A stretch of DNA of 64,000 nucleotides from Litoreibacter ascidiaceicola (lineage in GTDB: Bacteria > Pseudomonadota > Alphaproteobacteria > Rhodobacterales > Rhodobacteraceae): contig NZ_FQUV01000003.1 in the NCBI RefSeq assembly GCF_900129235.1, forward strand, positions 248,001 to 312,000, written 5' to 3'. Shown here piece by piece: positions 24,439-35,139 of this stretch (position 1 is its first letter; the number at the start of each line of letters is the position of its first letter). Both the position numbers and the translations under genes were made by a program. Under the pieces are notes generated by a model, which saw nothing but the letters and a program-made list of their open reading frames with translations, had not been told where the DNA came from and searched no databases.

Positions 24439-25365
24439 ATGCCCGACACGCAGACCAAACCAAAGTTCAGATGGCATATCGTCGTGTTTCTGGCACCCGC
24501 AGTGCTCGTCTACACCGCGGTGATGATCTACCCGCTTTTCAACACCTTGCGGCTGTCACTGTTCACCGAGATTGATCAGGAGCGCGTTTTTGTTGGCTTG
24601 CAAAACTTCCGCACCTTGTTCGGGGATACGGTCTGGTCAACGCAGTTCTGGAACGCCTTGGGCAACAATTTCTGGTTCTTTGTCGTCCATATGCTGGTTC
24701 AAAACCCGATTGGCGTCGCCCTTGCCGCGATCCTGAGCCATCCAAAACTGCGCTTTGCCAGCTTTTATCGGTCCGCAATTTTCATCCCCACGATTTTAAG
24801 CTTTGTTATCGTTGGTTTCGCGTGGAAACTGATCCTGTCGCCCATCTGGGGTATCGCCCCCGGTATGCTGGACGCGGTCGGCCTGAAATCCCTTTACGCG
24901 CCGTGGTTGGGCAAGGAAGCCTACGCCCTGACCGCGTTGTCGCTGGTATCGGTCTGGCAGTTTGTCGGCATTCCCATGATGCTGATCTATGCCGCGCTCT
25001 TGTCGATCCCCGACGAAATTCTCGAGGCCGCCGAGGTCGAGGGCATCACCGGTTTCGCGTCATTCTGGAAGATCAAGCTGCCGCTTATTCTGCCGTCCAT
25101 CGGTATTATCTCGATCCTGACATTCGTGGCAAATTTCAACGCGTTCGACCTGATCTACGCCGCGCAAGGGGCGTTGGCGGGGCCGGATTTCTCGACCGAT
25201 ATTCTGGGGACGTTCATGTACCGCACGTTCTTCGGTTTCCAGCTGCAGCTAGGCGATCCGCATATGGGCTCCACCATCGCGTCGGCCATGTTCGCAATCA
25301 TCCTCGTCGGTGTGTGTTTGTACCTGTTCGGTATCCAGTCGCGCATGCGCCGCTACCAGTTCTGA
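24439..25365 (+). CDS. sugar ABC transporter permease (MalF/UgpA type)
   Basis: 308 residues with six predicted membrane helices, starting with FLAPAVLVYTAVMIYPLF. The cytoplasmic EAA loop reads LEAAEVEGITGFASFWKIKLPLI, the signature that contacts the ATPase. It forms the inner-membrane channel with the next gene product for amino-sugar import. Spacing to the next gene is 10 bases, with GAGGAGG overlapping its stop codon. Confidence 0.93.
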   Translation: MPDTQTKPKFRWHIVVFLAPAVLVYTAVMIYPLFNTLRLSLFTEIDQERVFVGLQNFRTLFGDTVWSTQFWNALGNNFWFFVVHMLVQNPIGVALAAILSHPKLRFASFYRSAIFIPTILSFVIVGFAWKLILSPIWGIAPGMLDAVGLKSLYAPWLGKEAYALTALSLVSVWQFVGIPMMLIYAALLSIPDEILEAAEVEGITGFASFWKIKLPLILPSIGIISILTFVANFNAFDLIYAAQGALAGPDFSTDILGTFMYRTFFGFQLQLGDPHMGSTIASAMFAIILVGVCLYLFGIQSRMRRYQF

Positions 25366-25375
25366 GGAGGGCCAC

Positions 25376-26215
25376 ATGAACGCTGCACGTCAAAACCGCT
25401 TCAACACAGTCGCCGCGCATGGTGCGCTGATCCTCTACACGCTGATTGCGCTGTTTCCGGTCTTTGTGATCGTGATCAACAGTTTCAAAACCCGCAAGGC
25501 GATCTTTCGTGAACCTCTGGCATTACCGAACGCCGACAGCTTCTCGTTGATCGGCTACGAGACGGTGCTCAAGCAGGGGGACTTTTTCCTCTATTTCCAA
25601 AACTCGATGATCGTCACCGTGGGGTCCCTGTTCCTCATCTTGTTGTTCGGAGCGATGGCAGCCTTTGCGCTGGCCGAATACCGCTTCAAAGGCAACTTGG
25701 TCATGGGGTTGTATCTGGCCCTCGGGATCATGATCCCCATCCGCATCGGCACCGTCGCGATACTGGAGATGATGGTGCAGACCGGTCTGGTCAACACGCT
25801 TTGGGCGCTGATCCTCGTCTACACGGCGCAAGGCTTGCCACTGGCGGTGTTTATCCTCAGCGAGTTCATGCGGCAAGTCAGCGATGATCTGAAAAACGCA
25901 GGCCGTATTGATGGCTTGTCCGAATACCGCATCTTTTTCCGCCTTGTGCTGCCGCTGGTGCGTCCGGCCATGGCGACAGTTGCAGTGTTCAACATGATCC
26001 CGATCTGGAATGACCTGTGGTTCCCGTTGATCCTTGCCCCTGCCGAGGAAGTGAAAACCCTGACCCTTGGCAGCCAGGTGTTCATCGGGCAGTTCGTGAC
26101 CGACTGGAACGCGGTGCTGTCTGCCTTGTCGCTGGCGATCCTGCCGGTGATGGCGCTTTATGTCATCTTCTCACGCCAGCTGATCCGCGGCATCACCTCG
26201 GGGGCAGTCAAATGA
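25376..26215 (+). CDS. sugar ABC transporter permease (MalG/UgpE type)
   Basis: 279 residues from ATG 25376, directly after GAGGAGG; the longer frame from 25310 lies inside the previous gene. Six helices, and the EAA loop is LKNAGRIDGLSEYRIFFRLVLP. It pairs with the preceding MalF-type permease. The stop overlaps the ATG of the dehydrogenase gene (ATGA), giving tight translational coupling. Confidence 0.93.
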   Translation: MNAARQNRFNTVAAHGALILYTLIALFPVFVIVINSFKTRKAIFREPLALPNADSFSLIGYETVLKQGDFFLYFQNSMIVTVGSLFLILLFGAMAAFALAEYRFKGNLVMGLYLALGIMIPIRIGTVAILEMMVQTGLVNTLWALILVYTAQGLPLAVFILSEFMRQVSDDLKNAGRIDGLSEYRIFFRLVLPLVRPAMATVAVFNMIPIWNDLWFPLILAPAEEVKTLTLGSQVFIGQFVTDWNAVLSALSLAILPVMALYVIFSRQLIRGITSGAVK

Positions 26216-27237
26216 GGGTTGTTGTAGCAGGTCTTGGCAATATGGGTCGCAGCCACGCGCTGGCCTATCATGCCCATCCAAACGCCGAAATTGTCGGGTT
26301 GGTGAACCGTTCCGAAGTCGCCTTGCCCGCCGAGCTTCAGGGATATCCCCTTTTCAAATCCTTCGACGAAGGATTGGCGCTGAAACCTGATCTGGTTTGC
26401 ATTGCCACATATTCCGAAAGCCACGCCGATTACGCGATTGCCGCGATGGAGGCGGGGGCCGATGTCTTCATCGAAAAGCCGCTGGCGACCAAGGTCGCGG
26501 ATGCGGTGCGTGTGGTCGAGACGGCCAAGCGGCTGAACCGTAAACTTGTCGTGGGCTATATCCTGCGCCACCACCCCAGTTGGCAGCGGCTGATTGCCGA
26601 GGCACGTGACTTGGGCGGGCCATATGTGTTTCGCATGAACCTCAATCAGCAATCCGATGGTCCCACATGGGAGACGCATAAGGCGTTGATGCGCACCACA
26701 AGCCCGATTGTCGATTGCGGTGTGCACTACGTCGATGTGATGTGCCAGATCACCGATGCCAAACCTGTGCGTGTCAGCGGAATGGGCCTGCGCCTGTCGG
26801 ACGAGATTGCACCGGAGATGTATAATTACGGCCAATTGCAGGTGTGGTTCGCCGACGGCTCGATCGGATGGTACGAAGCCGGCTGGGGCCCGATGATGTC
26901 AGAAACCGCGTTTTTCGTGAAGGATGTGGTGTCTCCCAATGGGGCGGTGTCGATCTCCGACGGCAACAAGGGCGCGTCGGATGATGTGGACGGCCACACA
27001 AAAGTCGGTGGAATACTCGTTCACCGTGCCGACGGAGACAAACTGATCGAAATGCCCGACGAGCCGGGCCATCAGGACCTTTGCAATACTGAACAAGCAT
27101 TCATGATCGACGCCATTTTGAATGACGTCGATCTGACCCGGCACTTGTCGGATGCCGTGCAATCTTTGGGTATTTGTCTCGCCGCGGATGAAAGCATCCG
27201 TACTGGCCGCCCTGTTGATCTAGGAGTTATCCAATGA
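26212..27237 (+). CDS. Gfo/Idh/MocA-family oxidoreductase
   Basis: 341 residues from the ATG that overlaps the permease stop; the much longer upstream frame is rejected. The N-terminal NAD(P)-binding Rossmann fold shows [16 protein letters not shown] and [10 protein letters not shown], where the Lys of EKP is the usual catalytic residue. The C-terminal alpha/beta substrate domain has [10 protein letters not shown]. It probably oxidises or epimerises a sugar or sugar derivative brought in by the adjacent transporter, such as an N-acetyl amino sugar. Located inside the transporter operon, with ATGA overlaps at both ends. Confidence 0.9.
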   Translation: MRVVVAGLGNMGRSHALAYHAHPNAEIVGLVNRSEVALPAELQGYPLFKSFDEGLALKPDLVCIATYSESHADYAIAAMEAGADVFIEKPLATKVADAVRVVETAKRLNRKLVVGYILRHHPSWQRLIAEARDLGGPYVFRMNLNQQSDGPTWETHKALMRTTSPIVDCGVHYVDVMCQITDAKPVRVSGMGLRLSDEIAPEMYNYGQLQVWFADGSIGWYEAGWGPMMSETAFFVKDVVSPNGAVSISDGNKGASDDVDGHTKVGGILVHRADGDKLIEMPDEPGHQDLCNTEQAFMIDAILNDVDLTRHLSDAVQSLGICLAADESIRTGRPVDLGVIQ

Positions 27238-28244
27238 CCGCCCTGAACCTCACCAATGTCTGCAAGTCCTTCGGGTCTGTAGAAGTCCTCAAAGACATCA
27301 ACCTGACCGTGGAGGAGGGTGAGTTTGTGGTGTTCGTCGGCCCCTCGGGCTGCGGTAAATCCACGTTGCTTCGGGTGATCGCGGGGCTGGAGGATGCCAC
27401 CAAAGGCACGGTGAACATTGGCGGCACTGTGGTGAACAGTATCCCGCCCGCCAAGCGCGGCATTGCGATGGTGTTCCAATCCTACGCGCTTTATCCGCAT
27501 CTGAGTGTCCGGGACAACATGGCGCTTTGTCTCAAGCAGGAAAAGCAGCCCAAATTGGTAATCGAGGAGCGCGTGAACAAGGCGGTTCGGATGCTTGATC
27601 TTGGTGCATATATTGACCGCCGCCCGTCCGATCTGTCCGGTGGGCAACGCCAGCGCGTGGCCATCGGGCGTGCGATTGTGCGCGAGCCGAAGCTGTTCTT
27701 GTTCGACGAGCCGCTGTCCAATCTTGATGCGGCGCTCCGGATGAACACGCGCATCGAGATTGCGGAATTGCACCGCACGCTTAGTGCGTCGATGATTTAC
27801 GTCACCCATGACCAGACCGAGGCGATGACACTTGCCGACAAGATCGTCGTTCTGCGGGACGGTCGGGTGGAGCAGGTCGGATCGCCGATGGAGCTTTACA
27901 ACAATCCGGCCAACCAGTTTGTTGCTGGTTTCCTTGGGTCGCCCGCGATGAATTTCTTGACCAAAGCACCGCTGTCCATCCCGAAAAACGGGGCGCTGGG
28001 CATCCGCCCGGAACATCTGCGCGCCACCAAAGGCGGACGGATCAAAGGCACTGTGACCCATGTGGAGCGCTTGGGCGGCGACACCAACCTGTTGGTCTCG
28101 ACCGCACAGCAGGAGGCCCTGACCGTGCGCATCTTCGGTCAGGATGGAACCCGTGTCGGTGAAGAAATCGAACTGGATTTCGACGACCACGCCGCCTTCG
28201 CGTTCGACCACGAAAAGCAGCGGGTTTTTGCGGGTCACGGGTAG
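27234..28244 (+). CDS. sugar ABC transporter ATP-binding protein (MalK/UgpC type)
   Basis: 336 residues: Walker [10 protein letters not shown] (K42), Q-loop [11 protein letters not shown], signature [15 protein letters not shown], Walker [16 protein letters not shown], switch [10 protein letters not shown], then a C-terminal TOBE domain (ALGIRPEHL). It energises the two permeases. It is the last gene of the rightward amino-sugar operon. Confidence 0.95.
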   Translation: MTALNLTNVCKSFGSVEVLKDINLTVEEGEFVVFVGPSGCGKSTLLRVIAGLEDATKGTVNIGGTVVNSIPPAKRGIAMVFQSYALYPHLSVRDNMALCLKQEKQPKLVIEERVNKAVRMLDLGAYIDRRPSDLSGGQRQRVAIGRAIVREPKLFLFDEPLSNLDAALRMNTRIEIAELHRTLSASMIYVTHDQTEAMTLADKIVVLRDGRVEQVGSPMELYNNPANQFVAGFLGSPAMNFLTKAPLSIPKNGALGIRPEHLRATKGGRIKGTVTHVERLGGDTNLLVSTAQQEALTVRIFGQDGTRVGEEIELDFDDHAAFAFDHEKQRVFAGHG

Positions 28245-28276
28245 GTAATAGAGATACACCCAAGGCCTGAACGCGA

Positions 28277-28300
28277 AAGGGGCGGATTGCTCCGCCCCTT
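28277..28300. terminator. perfect stem-loop between convergent operons
   Basis: AAGGGGCGGA and TCCGCCCCTT form a 10-base stem with loop TTGC, 33 bases after the ATPase stop and 60 bases before the end of the leftward DUF481 gene. The flanking A and T pairs make it usable from either strand, although no long T-tract follows. Confidence 0.55.
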
Positions 28301-28360
28301 GTCCGTAGTGATCAGACCTCTCGAGGGAAATCGGTCTGCCTGACCACGCCGGATTGCTTA

Positions 28361-29221
28361 TTAGAAACCAAGCACAAGGGACAAGCCCAAAGTGTTGTCA
28401 GTTGATTTGCGACCGATAGCAGGGGCGCTGTTGTAGTCGGTCCGGTAAGATACGCGGGTCGACAGATTGTTAGAAACTTTGAAGTTCACACCCAAGTCGT
28501 TTGACACAACCGTGTTGGCCGAAGAGGACAGAACGTCGGTGTCATTGGTCAGCGACATGGTGTCGGTCAGTTTCATGAAGTAACGCGAGGATGCGATGAT
28601 TGCTTCTTCGGTATTCGACACGTTCGCGAAGTCTTTCGTGTGACGTACACCAATACCAGCTTGAACGCGCCAAGCTTGCTCGGGTGTGTTGATCACACGG
28701 TAGCCTGGACCAAAGCCCAAGAACGCATCAGACGAGTTACCAGCAACGGGCGCGCCGCCAGGGACGGTCGGAGCCGAGAAGCCGTCATATTCGTAACGGC
28801 CGATACCGAAGAGGTAGAACTTCTCGTTGAAGTAGCGTTGGGCTTCGTAGGTCGCGAAGAATTTTTCTTCGTTCTTTTGGTTGTTGGCTTCGCCGTATTC
28901 GATTGCGAAACCGGCGGAGTGGTTCCAGTCACCGATGCCGTAAGACAGACGGCCTGCGCCGGACAATTCACCGGTGTCGGTGTTGCCGGAGGTGCCGGAT
29001 GCGGTCAGTGCGATCGAGCCGCGAAAGCCTTGCGCAACGCCGGTCGGGCCAAAACGCTCGTCGTCATCGCCACGTGTTAGGTCTTCGTTCACATCGTCGG
29101 TGATGTCGTCAATACGGTCGTCCAGCGCCTTTGTGCCAACCAGACGATCTTGTGCCATCGACGGAGTCGCGGCCAGAAGCGCGACTACGGAAGCGGTCGC
29201 CAGTTTAGAAATAAGTTTCAT
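28361..29221 (-). CDS. DUF481-family outer-membrane beta-barrel protein
   Basis: 286 residues with a Sec signal (MKLISKLATASVVALLAATP, cleavage after SMA). An acidic linker is followed by alternating amphipathic strands and a C-terminal Phe (GLSLVLGF) as expected for an outer-membrane barrel. The pattern GSIALTASGTSGNTDTGEL and the late YRTDYNSAP strand fit the DUF481 (YdiY-like, salt-induced) family. AAAGGAA precedes the ATG at 8 bases. Function unknown. It stands alone between the sugar operon and a LysR gene. Confidence 0.82.
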   Translation of the reverse strand: MKLISKLATASVVALLAATPSMAQDRLVGTKALDDRIDDITDDVNEDLTRGDDDERFGPTGVAQGFRGSIALTASGTSGNTDTGELSGAGRLSYGIGDWNHSAGFAIEYGEANNQKNEEKFFATYEAQRYFNEKFYLFGIGRYEYDGFSAPTVPGGAPVAGNSSDAFLGFGPGYRVINTPEQAWRVQAGIGVRHTKDFANVSNTEEAIIASSRYFMKLTDTMSLTNDTDVLSSSANTVVSNDLGVNFKVSNNLSTRVSYRTDYNSAPAIGRKSTDNTLGLSLVLGF

Positions 29222-29375
29222 GGGTCATTCCTTTCCCAACAAGGTGCCCGTCTTCCGACACAATTGCCGGAGATCGGGAGCATCTCTGCTAGGAACGGGT
29301 TTAGAAATGTATTTCACATAAGTTAAATTCGAAATAATCACGTATAAAACGATTATTGCTCATCTAAATTTAAGA

Positions 29376-30299
29376 TCAACCTCCAAGTATAGGTATTTGC
29401 TTGGATATGCTGATTTCACTCAGCTTCGTGATCACCTCACCCTGCGCTCGGGTGGCCTTTTCAACGGTCTCTTGAAGTGTCTTTCGCGCAACATCGGCGA
29501 CTTCTGCATCAAGATCATCCCGCCAGACCACATAAGCCGGATAGGGGAAACGAGGCGCATTCGGAATGAGATGTAACTGGCCCGCGTCGATATATTGCGT
29601 GATATAGCGTGCCGGTAGGTAGCCCGCATACTGGCGCTTAACGATAAATTCAGCGGCCATCGCGCCAAGGGACAAGGTAAGCCCCGAGTTGATCAGATGC
29701 GGTAGTTCAATGGCATGAGCCTGCGTGAACTCCGCGCCCCAATCTATGAAAACATATCGACCGTCAATCTGGTCCAGCGACGGATTTTCCCACGAAGCGA
29801 CCAAAACCAATTCTTCATCGCTGACTTTGGACACGGACAGTCCCGAACGTAGTTGTGGGTTATACATTAGCCCTGCCTGCACAACGCCTTCGATCAGAAA
29901 CCGCGTCAAACGATCTGGCATACCCAACTCGGTGCGAATGCTCAGCGATGGCATCTCGGCGCGCAGGGCATCTATCCAGCGAAACCCCAAGCGCGGCCAC
30001 AGCGAGTATTGCGCACCAATGGTCAGGCTCTTGGTAAAGCCTTCAGGGATGGCGATCTGTTGGCGCGCCTCTTCCCAAAGCTTTATCAAACCGAGTGCGT
30101 AGCGTTCAAATTCGGTTCCCGCCGGTGTTAAAACGGCACCTGCTTTCGAGCGGTTGAACAGCGGGCGACCAAGACTGTCCTCCAACCTTTGAATGCGCAG
30201 GCTGACAGCTGACTGGGTTACAAAAAGTCGCTCAGACGCGGCAACGAAAGATCCGGTGGCTGCGACCTCCAGAAAGGTTTTGACGAGTGTAATATCCAT
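29376..30299 (-). CDS. LysR-family transcriptional regulator
   Basis: 307 residues. N-terminal winged helix: TFLEVAATGSFVAASERLFV, TQSAVSLRIQRLEDSLGRPLF. The effector domain follows from about residue 90. It is transcribed away from the nos cluster, 223 bases from nosC, and could regulate it, although nos control in this group normally uses FNR/NnrR-type proteins. Target unknown. Confidence 0.9.
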   Translation of the reverse strand: MDITLVKTFLEVAATGSFVAASERLFVTQSAVSLRIQRLEDSLGRPLFNRSKAGAVLTPAGTEFERYALGLIKLWEEARQQIAIPEGFTKSLTIGAQYSLWPRLGFRWIDALRAEMPSLSIRTELGMPDRLTRFLIEGVVQAGLMYNPQLRSGLSVSKVSDEELVLVASWENPSLDQIDGRYVFIDWGAEFTQAHAIELPHLINSGLTLSLGAMAAEFIVKRQYAGYLPARYITQYIDAGQLHLIPNAPRFPYPAYVVWRDDLDAEVADVARKTLQETVEKATRAQGEVITKLSEISISKQIPILGG

Positions 30300-30473
30300 T
30301 AGGGAAGCATAAGAATAACTGGGCTAACCCTCAATTGATATTCGTGATGCTTTCCTGATCACCAGTGCTGTGCGTGTCGCCTTTCGAATTCTGCACTTCA
30401 TCCAGCATGGCGATGAACTGCGCGCGATAAATCCGGACCTGCCCCACGAAAACCACGACTGATTAGAGGTTCT

Positions 30474-30487
30474 TTGCGCTAGGACAA
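30474..30487. promoter_or_regulatory. FNR/NnrR-type box upstream of nosC
   Basis: TTGCGCTAGGACAA is a 14-base site of the form TTG-N8-CAA: half-sites TTGCG and TTGTC (reverse strand) around CTAG. This is the spacing used by FNR, NnrR and Dnr proteins that switch on denitrification genes under low oxygen or NO. It lies 35 bases before the nosC ATG, in the only promoter-sized gap before the cluster. Assignment to a specific regulator is inference. Confidence 0.6.
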
Positions 30488-30522
30488 AGTTCCTCGTATG
30501 CGCCGTTGCTACACGCGGCTCT

Positions 30523-30984
30523 ATGAAGACTGCATTACCCCTTTTGCTCAGGTTGTTGCTAACCGTGTGTCTTGCCGTGTACGGCCCGATAGCGATGGCT
30601 GCGACGAATACTGGGGGGGCGTCATTCAGCATGGAAATCTGTGCGGATGGCGTTGCTCGGACGGTGCGCGTCGATGCTGATGGAGTTCCAGTTGAACCTC
30701 ACCAAGAGTGTCAAGACTGCCTGATCTGCTGCGAGACAACGGGAGCCCACCCGAATGTCGTGACAGAGGCCGGTCTGAACATCTTGACGTTGGATGTGCT
30801 GGAGCGTACGCCCTATCAAACCCCAAGTTTTCTAAAGCGAACCATTCGCCCGATGCCGCGTGCCCCTCCGGTCATGCACTTTTCAGTTCTGTCCCAGCTG
30901 AACCTGATCAATCCTGATCAGTCTTTGATGGGCCATCACAAAAGCAGCGACGGGCGATCTTTCTTCAAGGACGCCACCGCATGA
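30523..30984 (+). CDS. nosC: NosC-like secreted protein with CxxCxxC motif
   Basis: 153 residues with a Sec signal (MKTALPLLLRLLLTVCLAV, cleavage near AMA). The mature part carries C-QD-C-LI-CC (a CxxCxxC motif) and a His-containing tail, so it could bind a metal or a cluster. A CxxCxxC-containing gene named nosC precedes nosR in Paracoccus, and this gene occupies the same place, with its stop overlapping the nosR ATG. No ribosome site is evident before the ATG. Role in N2O reduction not established. Confidence 0.7.
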   Translation: MKTALPLLLRLLLTVCLAVYGPIAMAATNTGGASFSMEICADGVARTVRVDADGVPVEPHQECQDCLICCETTGAHPNVVTEAGLNILTLDVLERTPYQTPSFLKRTIRPMPRAPPVMHFSVLSQLNLINPDQSLMGHHKSSDGRSFFKDATA

Positions 30985-33185
30985 CGACTTTCCGGCTCTT
31001 TCTAAAAACTATGATTCTTGTTGCGACGATGCTCGGTTTCGGGCTTCCCGCCGCAGCAGACTCGTTGCTGGCCAAGCTGTTGCCTGACGTTGAAGTCGGG
31101 GAGCTGGTCGAAGGGGCCGACGCCTTTGGCGCCACCCATCCGGATACGCCCGCAATCCAGGTCCTCAAGGGGGGCGAGCGCGTCGGTTGGGCATTTGTAA
31201 CCTCCGACTATGTGTCGACCACCGGTTATTCCGGCAAACCCATTCATACCATGGTTGCCGTAGATGATGCCGCGCAGGTTATCGGCGTACAGTTGGTCAA
31301 GCATTCCGAGCCGATCGTGCTGATCGGGATACCGGACGCGAAGGTCAAGGCGCTGGTGGCCAATTATCGCGGCCTTGATCTGGTGGCCGAAGCAGAATCC
31401 GGTGGCTCCTCACACAAGCTCGACATCATTTCCGGCGCGACCGTGACCATCATGGTGATCGACGACTCGATCATCCGCGCCGGTTTGAAGGTCGCACGCC
31501 AGCTTGGACTGGGCGGGTTGGCAGTCGAGGAGGTGGGGTCAGGACCTCAATTCGAGATCAACCCCGATGCAGAGGCCGCCAGCGACTGGATGACGCTGGA
31601 AGGCGATGGCACCTTGCGCCGCCTGTCGCTGGATGTCGGGCAGATTAATGCCGCCTTCGCCGCGATGGAAGACGAACGCGCCGCCGAGCGCGCGTTGACA
31701 GAAGCTCCGGAAACAACCTTCATCGAGATGCAGGCAGCGCTGGTGTCGCACCCTGCCATCGGGCGCGCCATTCTAGGCGAGGCCGTGAACGCGAATATTC
31801 AGGACTGGTTGGAGGAGGGCGACCACGCCGTCGCCATCGTCGGGCGCGGGCTCTATTCCTTCAAAGGGTCGGGGTATGTGCGCGGCGGCATCTTCGACCG
31901 GATTGTGCTAATTCAGGACGACGTGTCGGTGCGGTTCCGCGACCGGATGCACAAACGCATCAACACAATCGAAGCGGATGGCGCGCCTGTTTTCAACGAG
32001 GCGGATCTTTTCAAAATCCCCGCTGACAGCGGTTTTGATCCGACAAAACCTTTCCGTATCCAGCTTTTGGTGCATCGTGACGTAGGCGCGATCGAAAAGG
32101 TGTTTACGACTTTTGATTTGGGCTATCAGCTGCCGGAACAGTACATTCGCGCCATTGCACCACCTCCTGCTGCGGCAGTGCCGGCCAGCGTGGCAGAAGT
32201 GACCTCGCAAACCGAGGCCGACGCCCATCAGGCGCTTTGGAAGCGCATCTGGGCGGGCAAGCAGATCGAGATCGTGGTGCTTGGCATCATGCTAACGATC
32301 CTGACGGGCGTGTTCTTCTTCCAAGGCTTGGTCACCCGCAACGAACGCGGCTTCTACTGGTTCCGCATGGGGTTCCTGACCGTCACGTTGGTCTATCTGG
32401 GCTGGTACGCCAACGCGCAACTGTCCGTGGTCAACCTGATGGCATTGTTTGGCTCGCTCGTCTCGGGCTTTAGCTGGCAAGCCTTCCTGTTGGACCCGCT
32501 GACCTTCATCTTGTGGTTCGCCGTAGCCGCTGCCCTGCTGTTCTGGGGCCGTGGGGCCTATTGCGGCTGGCTCTGCCCGTTTGGCGCGTTGCAGGAGTTG
32601 CTGAACCAGATCGCCCGCAAGCTGCGCATCCCGCAATGGACGCTGCCATGGGGTCTGCATGAACGCCTATGGCCGCTGAAATACATGATCTTCCTTGGCC
32701 TGTTCGGCGTGTCGCTGACCAGCATCGAGCAAGCCGAGCGTCTGGCCGAGGTCGAGCCGTTCAAAACCGCGATCATCCTGAACTTCGTGCGCGCATGGCC
32801 GTTTGTGGCTTATGTCGCAGCGCTGCTGATCGCGGGCCTGTTCGTGGAGCGGTTCTTCTGCCGCTACCTATGTCCGCTGGGCGCGGCGCTGGCCATTCCA
32901 GCGCGGCTGCGGATGTTCGACTGGCTGAAACGCTACCATGAATGCGGCAATCCTTGTCAGACCTGTGCCAACCAGTGTCCGGTGCAATCGATCCATCCGA
33001 CGGGAGAAATCAACCCGAACGAATGCATCAACTGCCTGCACTGCCAGGTGCTCTACCAATCCAAAACCACCTGTCCCGTCGTCATCAAAAAGGTGAAACG
33101 CCGTGAGAAAGTTGGCGCAGCGCCAGACTTGTCGCGCGCCAATCTGGGACACCCGAACCAAACCAAATCACAAGTAACCAACTGA
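30981..33185 (+). CDS. nosR: NosR, FMN- and FeS-containing membrane protein for N2O reductase
   Basis: 734 residues. Signal segment at the N-terminus, then a periplasmic FMN-binding domain with [16 protein letters not shown] as covalent flavin site, about five membrane helices (from about residue 435), and cytoplasmic iron-sulfur modules. Two CxxxCP motifs (C528/C532 and C627/C631) and a ferredoxin-like set C655, C659, C662, C666 plus CINCLHC are present. It is required for expression and electron supply of NosZ at the inner membrane. Full length for the family; 13 bases before nosZ. Confidence 0.97.
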   Translation: MTTFRLFLKTMILVATMLGFGLPAAADSLLAKLLPDVEVGELVEGADAFGATHPDTPAIQVLKGGERVGWAFVTSDYVSTTGYSGKPIHTMVAVDDAAQVIGVQLVKHSEPIVLIGIPDAKVKALVANYRGLDLVAEAESGGSSHKLDIISGATVTIMVIDDSIIRAGLKVARQLGLGGLAVEEVGSGPQFEINPDAEAASDWMTLEGDGTLRRLSLDVGQINAAFAAMEDERAAERALTEAPETTFIEMQAALVSHPAIGRAILGEAVNANIQDWLEEGDHAVAIVGRGLYSFKGSGYVRGGIFDRIVLIQDDVSVRFRDRMHKRINTIEADGAPVFNEADLFKIPADSGFDPTKPFRIQLLVHRDVGAIEKVFTTFDLGYQLPEQYIRAIAPPPAAAVPASVAEVTSQTEADAHQALWKRIWAGKQIEIVVLGIMLTILTGVFFFQGLVTRNERGFYWFRMGFLTVTLVYLGWYANAQLSVVNLMALFGSLVSGFSWQAFLLDPLTFILWFAVAAALLFWGRGAYCGWLCPFGALQELLNQIARKLRIPQWTLPWGLHERLWPLKYMIFLGLFGVSLTSIEQAERLAEVEPFKTAIILNFVRAWPFVAYVAALLIAGLFVERFFCRYLCPLGAALAIPARLRMFDWLKRYHECGNPCQTCANQCPVQSIHPTGEINPNECINCLHCQVLYQSKTTCPVVIKKVKRREKVGAAPDLSRANLGHPNQTKSQVTN

Positions 33186-33198
33186 GAAAGGATCAGTT

Positions 33199-35136
33199 AT
33201 GTCTGAGGATAAGAAACTGCCAATTACCCGTCGTGGCCTGCTAGGCGCCACGGCCGGAGGCGCAGCGCTCGCAGGGGCATTCGGCGGTCGTGCTATGTTG
33301 GCCGGCGGCGCTGTTACGGCAGCCACGATGGCCACAGCCACCAGCGCACGCGCCGCAGCCGGTGCGGAAGTCGGCCCGGGCCAGCTTGACGAATATTACG
33401 GGTTCTGGTCCTCGGGCCAGTGCGGCGAGATGCGTATTCTGGGCGTGCCCTCGATGCGCGAACTGATGCGGATTCCGGTGTTCAACACCTGCTCGGCGAC
33501 GGGCTGGGGCATCACCAATGAATCCAAAAAGATTCTGACCGAAGGTTTGTTGCCCAAGACCAAGGAATATCTGGCGGCTAACGGCCACGAGTTCCCGCCA
33601 AACGGTGACTTGCACCACCCGCACATGTCCTTCACCGAAGGCACATATGACGGCCGCTTCCTGTTCATGAACGACAAGGCCAACACCCGCGTAGCCCGCG
33701 TGCGCTGTGACGTGATGAAGTGCGACAAGATCATCGAGATCCCGAACGCGAAGGCTATCCACGGCCTTCGTCCGCAAAAATGGCCACGCACGAACTACGT
33801 CTTCTGTAACGGTGAAGACGAAGTACCGATGGTCAATGACGGCTCGGTTCTGGATGAGCCAGAGAAGTACGTAAACTTCTACACCGCCGTGAATGCCGAC
33901 GAAATGACCGTGGCTTGGCAGGTGATGGTGACCGGTAACCTCGACAACACCGATTGCGACTATGAAGGCAAATACGCGTTCTCGACATCCTATAACTCGG
34001 AAATGGGCATGACCCTGCCCGAGATGACAGAGGCCGACATGGACCATGTCGTTGTCTTCAACATCAAAGAGATCGAAAAAGGCATCGAAGCCGGTGACTT
34101 TATCGAGCTGAACGGCGTGAAGGTGCTCGACGGACGTAAGGGGCAAGACAGCAAATACACTGCCTACATCCCGGTCCCGAACAACCCGCATGGCTGTAAC
34201 ATGGCCCCTGACAAGATCCACCTGTGCATCGCGGGCAAACTGTCGCCCACTGTGTCGGTGATCGACGTGCGCAAACTGGACGCTGTCTTCAACGACGGTG
34301 CTGATCCGCGCAGCGTTGTCGTGGCTGAACCTGAGCTGGGTCTTGGCCCGCTACACACCTGCTTTGATGGCAAGGGCGGCGCATACACCACCTTGTTCCT
34401 TGATAGCCAGGTTGTGAAATGGAACATCGAAGATGCGATCAAGCTGTATAACGGCGAAGACGTTGATCCGATCCGCACCAAGAAAGACGTGCACTACCAG
34501 CCCGGCCACAACTCGACCGTAATGGGTGAGACACTTGAAGCGACGGATAAATACTATCTGACGATGAACAAGTTCTCGAAAGACCGGTTCTTGAATGTTG
34601 GCCCATTGAAACCAGAGAACGAGCAACTCTTTGCCATTGATGGCGACGAGATGACCTTGATCCATGACGGCCCGACCTTTGCCGAGCCTCACGACTCGAT
34701 CATCGTTGACCCAAGCAAAGTGAACCCCAAATCTGTCTGGGATCGGAATGATCCGATGTGGGCCGATGCGCGCGCACAAGCCGAGGCAGATGGCGTTGAT
34801 CTTGACGACTATCAGGACACCATTATCCGTGATGGCAACAAGGTGCGCGTCTACATGTCGAGCCAAGCGCCGAACTTCTCGCTGGAGTCGTTTACCGTGC
34901 AACAAGGCAACGAGGTGACGGTCTATGTCACCAACCTTGATGACATCGACGATCTGACCCACGGCTTCACCATGGGCAATCACGGTGTCGCAATGGAAAT
35001 CGGGGCGCAAGCAACCTCCTCGGTCACCTTTGTGGCAGCCCAGCCCGGTGTTTTCTGGTACTATTGCCAGTGGTTCTGCCACGCTCTCCACATGGAGATG
35101 CGCGGCCGGATGTTCGTCGAACCAAAGGCAACCTAA
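33199..35136 (+). CDS. nosZ: nitrous oxide reductase (clade I)
   Basis: 645 residues with a twin-arginine signal ([20 protein letters not shown]), so it is exported folded. This is the mark of clade I enzymes. The seven-bladed propeller with CuZ-binding histidines is followed by a cupredoxin domain. CuA ligands are complete: C623, W625, C627, H631 and M634 in [12 protein letters not shown]. It reduces N2O to N2 in the periplasm. AAAGGA precedes the ATG. The full accessory set follows, so the enzyme is expected to be active. Confidence 0.98.
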   Translation: MSEDKKLPITRRGLLGATAGGAALAGAFGGRAMLAGGAVTAATMATATSARAAAGAEVGPGQLDEYYGFWSSGQCGEMRILGVPSMRELMRIPVFNTCSATGWGITNESKKILTEGLLPKTKEYLAANGHEFPPNGDLHHPHMSFTEGTYDGRFLFMNDKANTRVARVRCDVMKCDKIIEIPNAKAIHGLRPQKWPRTNYVFCNGEDEVPMVNDGSVLDEPEKYVNFYTAVNADEMTVAWQVMVTGNLDNTDCDYEGKYAFSTSYNSEMGMTLPEMTEADMDHVVVFNIKEIEKGIEAGDFIELNGVKVLDGRKGQDSKYTAYIPVPNNPHGCNMAPDKIHLCIAGKLSPTVSVIDVRKLDAVFNDGADPRSVVVAEPELGLGPLHTCFDGKGGAYTTLFLDSQVVKWNIEDAIKLYNGEDVDPIRTKKDVHYQPGHNSTVMGETLEATDKYYLTMNKFSKDRFLNVGPLKPENEQLFAIDGDEMTLIHDGPTFAEPHDSIIVDPSKVNPKSVWDRNDPMWADARAQAEADGVDLDDYQDTIIRDGNKVRVYMSSQAPNFSLESFTVQQGNEVTVYVTNLDDIDDLTHGFTMGNHGVAMEIGAQATSSVTFVAAQPGVFWYYCQWFCHALHMEMRGRMFVEPKAT

Positions 35137-35139
35137 GCC

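Noticed and set aside
27072-28259. 395-codon frame opposite the sugar ATPase gene
   Set aside because: Antisense shadow of a textbook ABC ATPase in GC-rich DNA.
30324-30632. 102-codon minus frame over the nosC promoter
   Set aside because: It runs through the FNR-type site and the nosC signal peptide.
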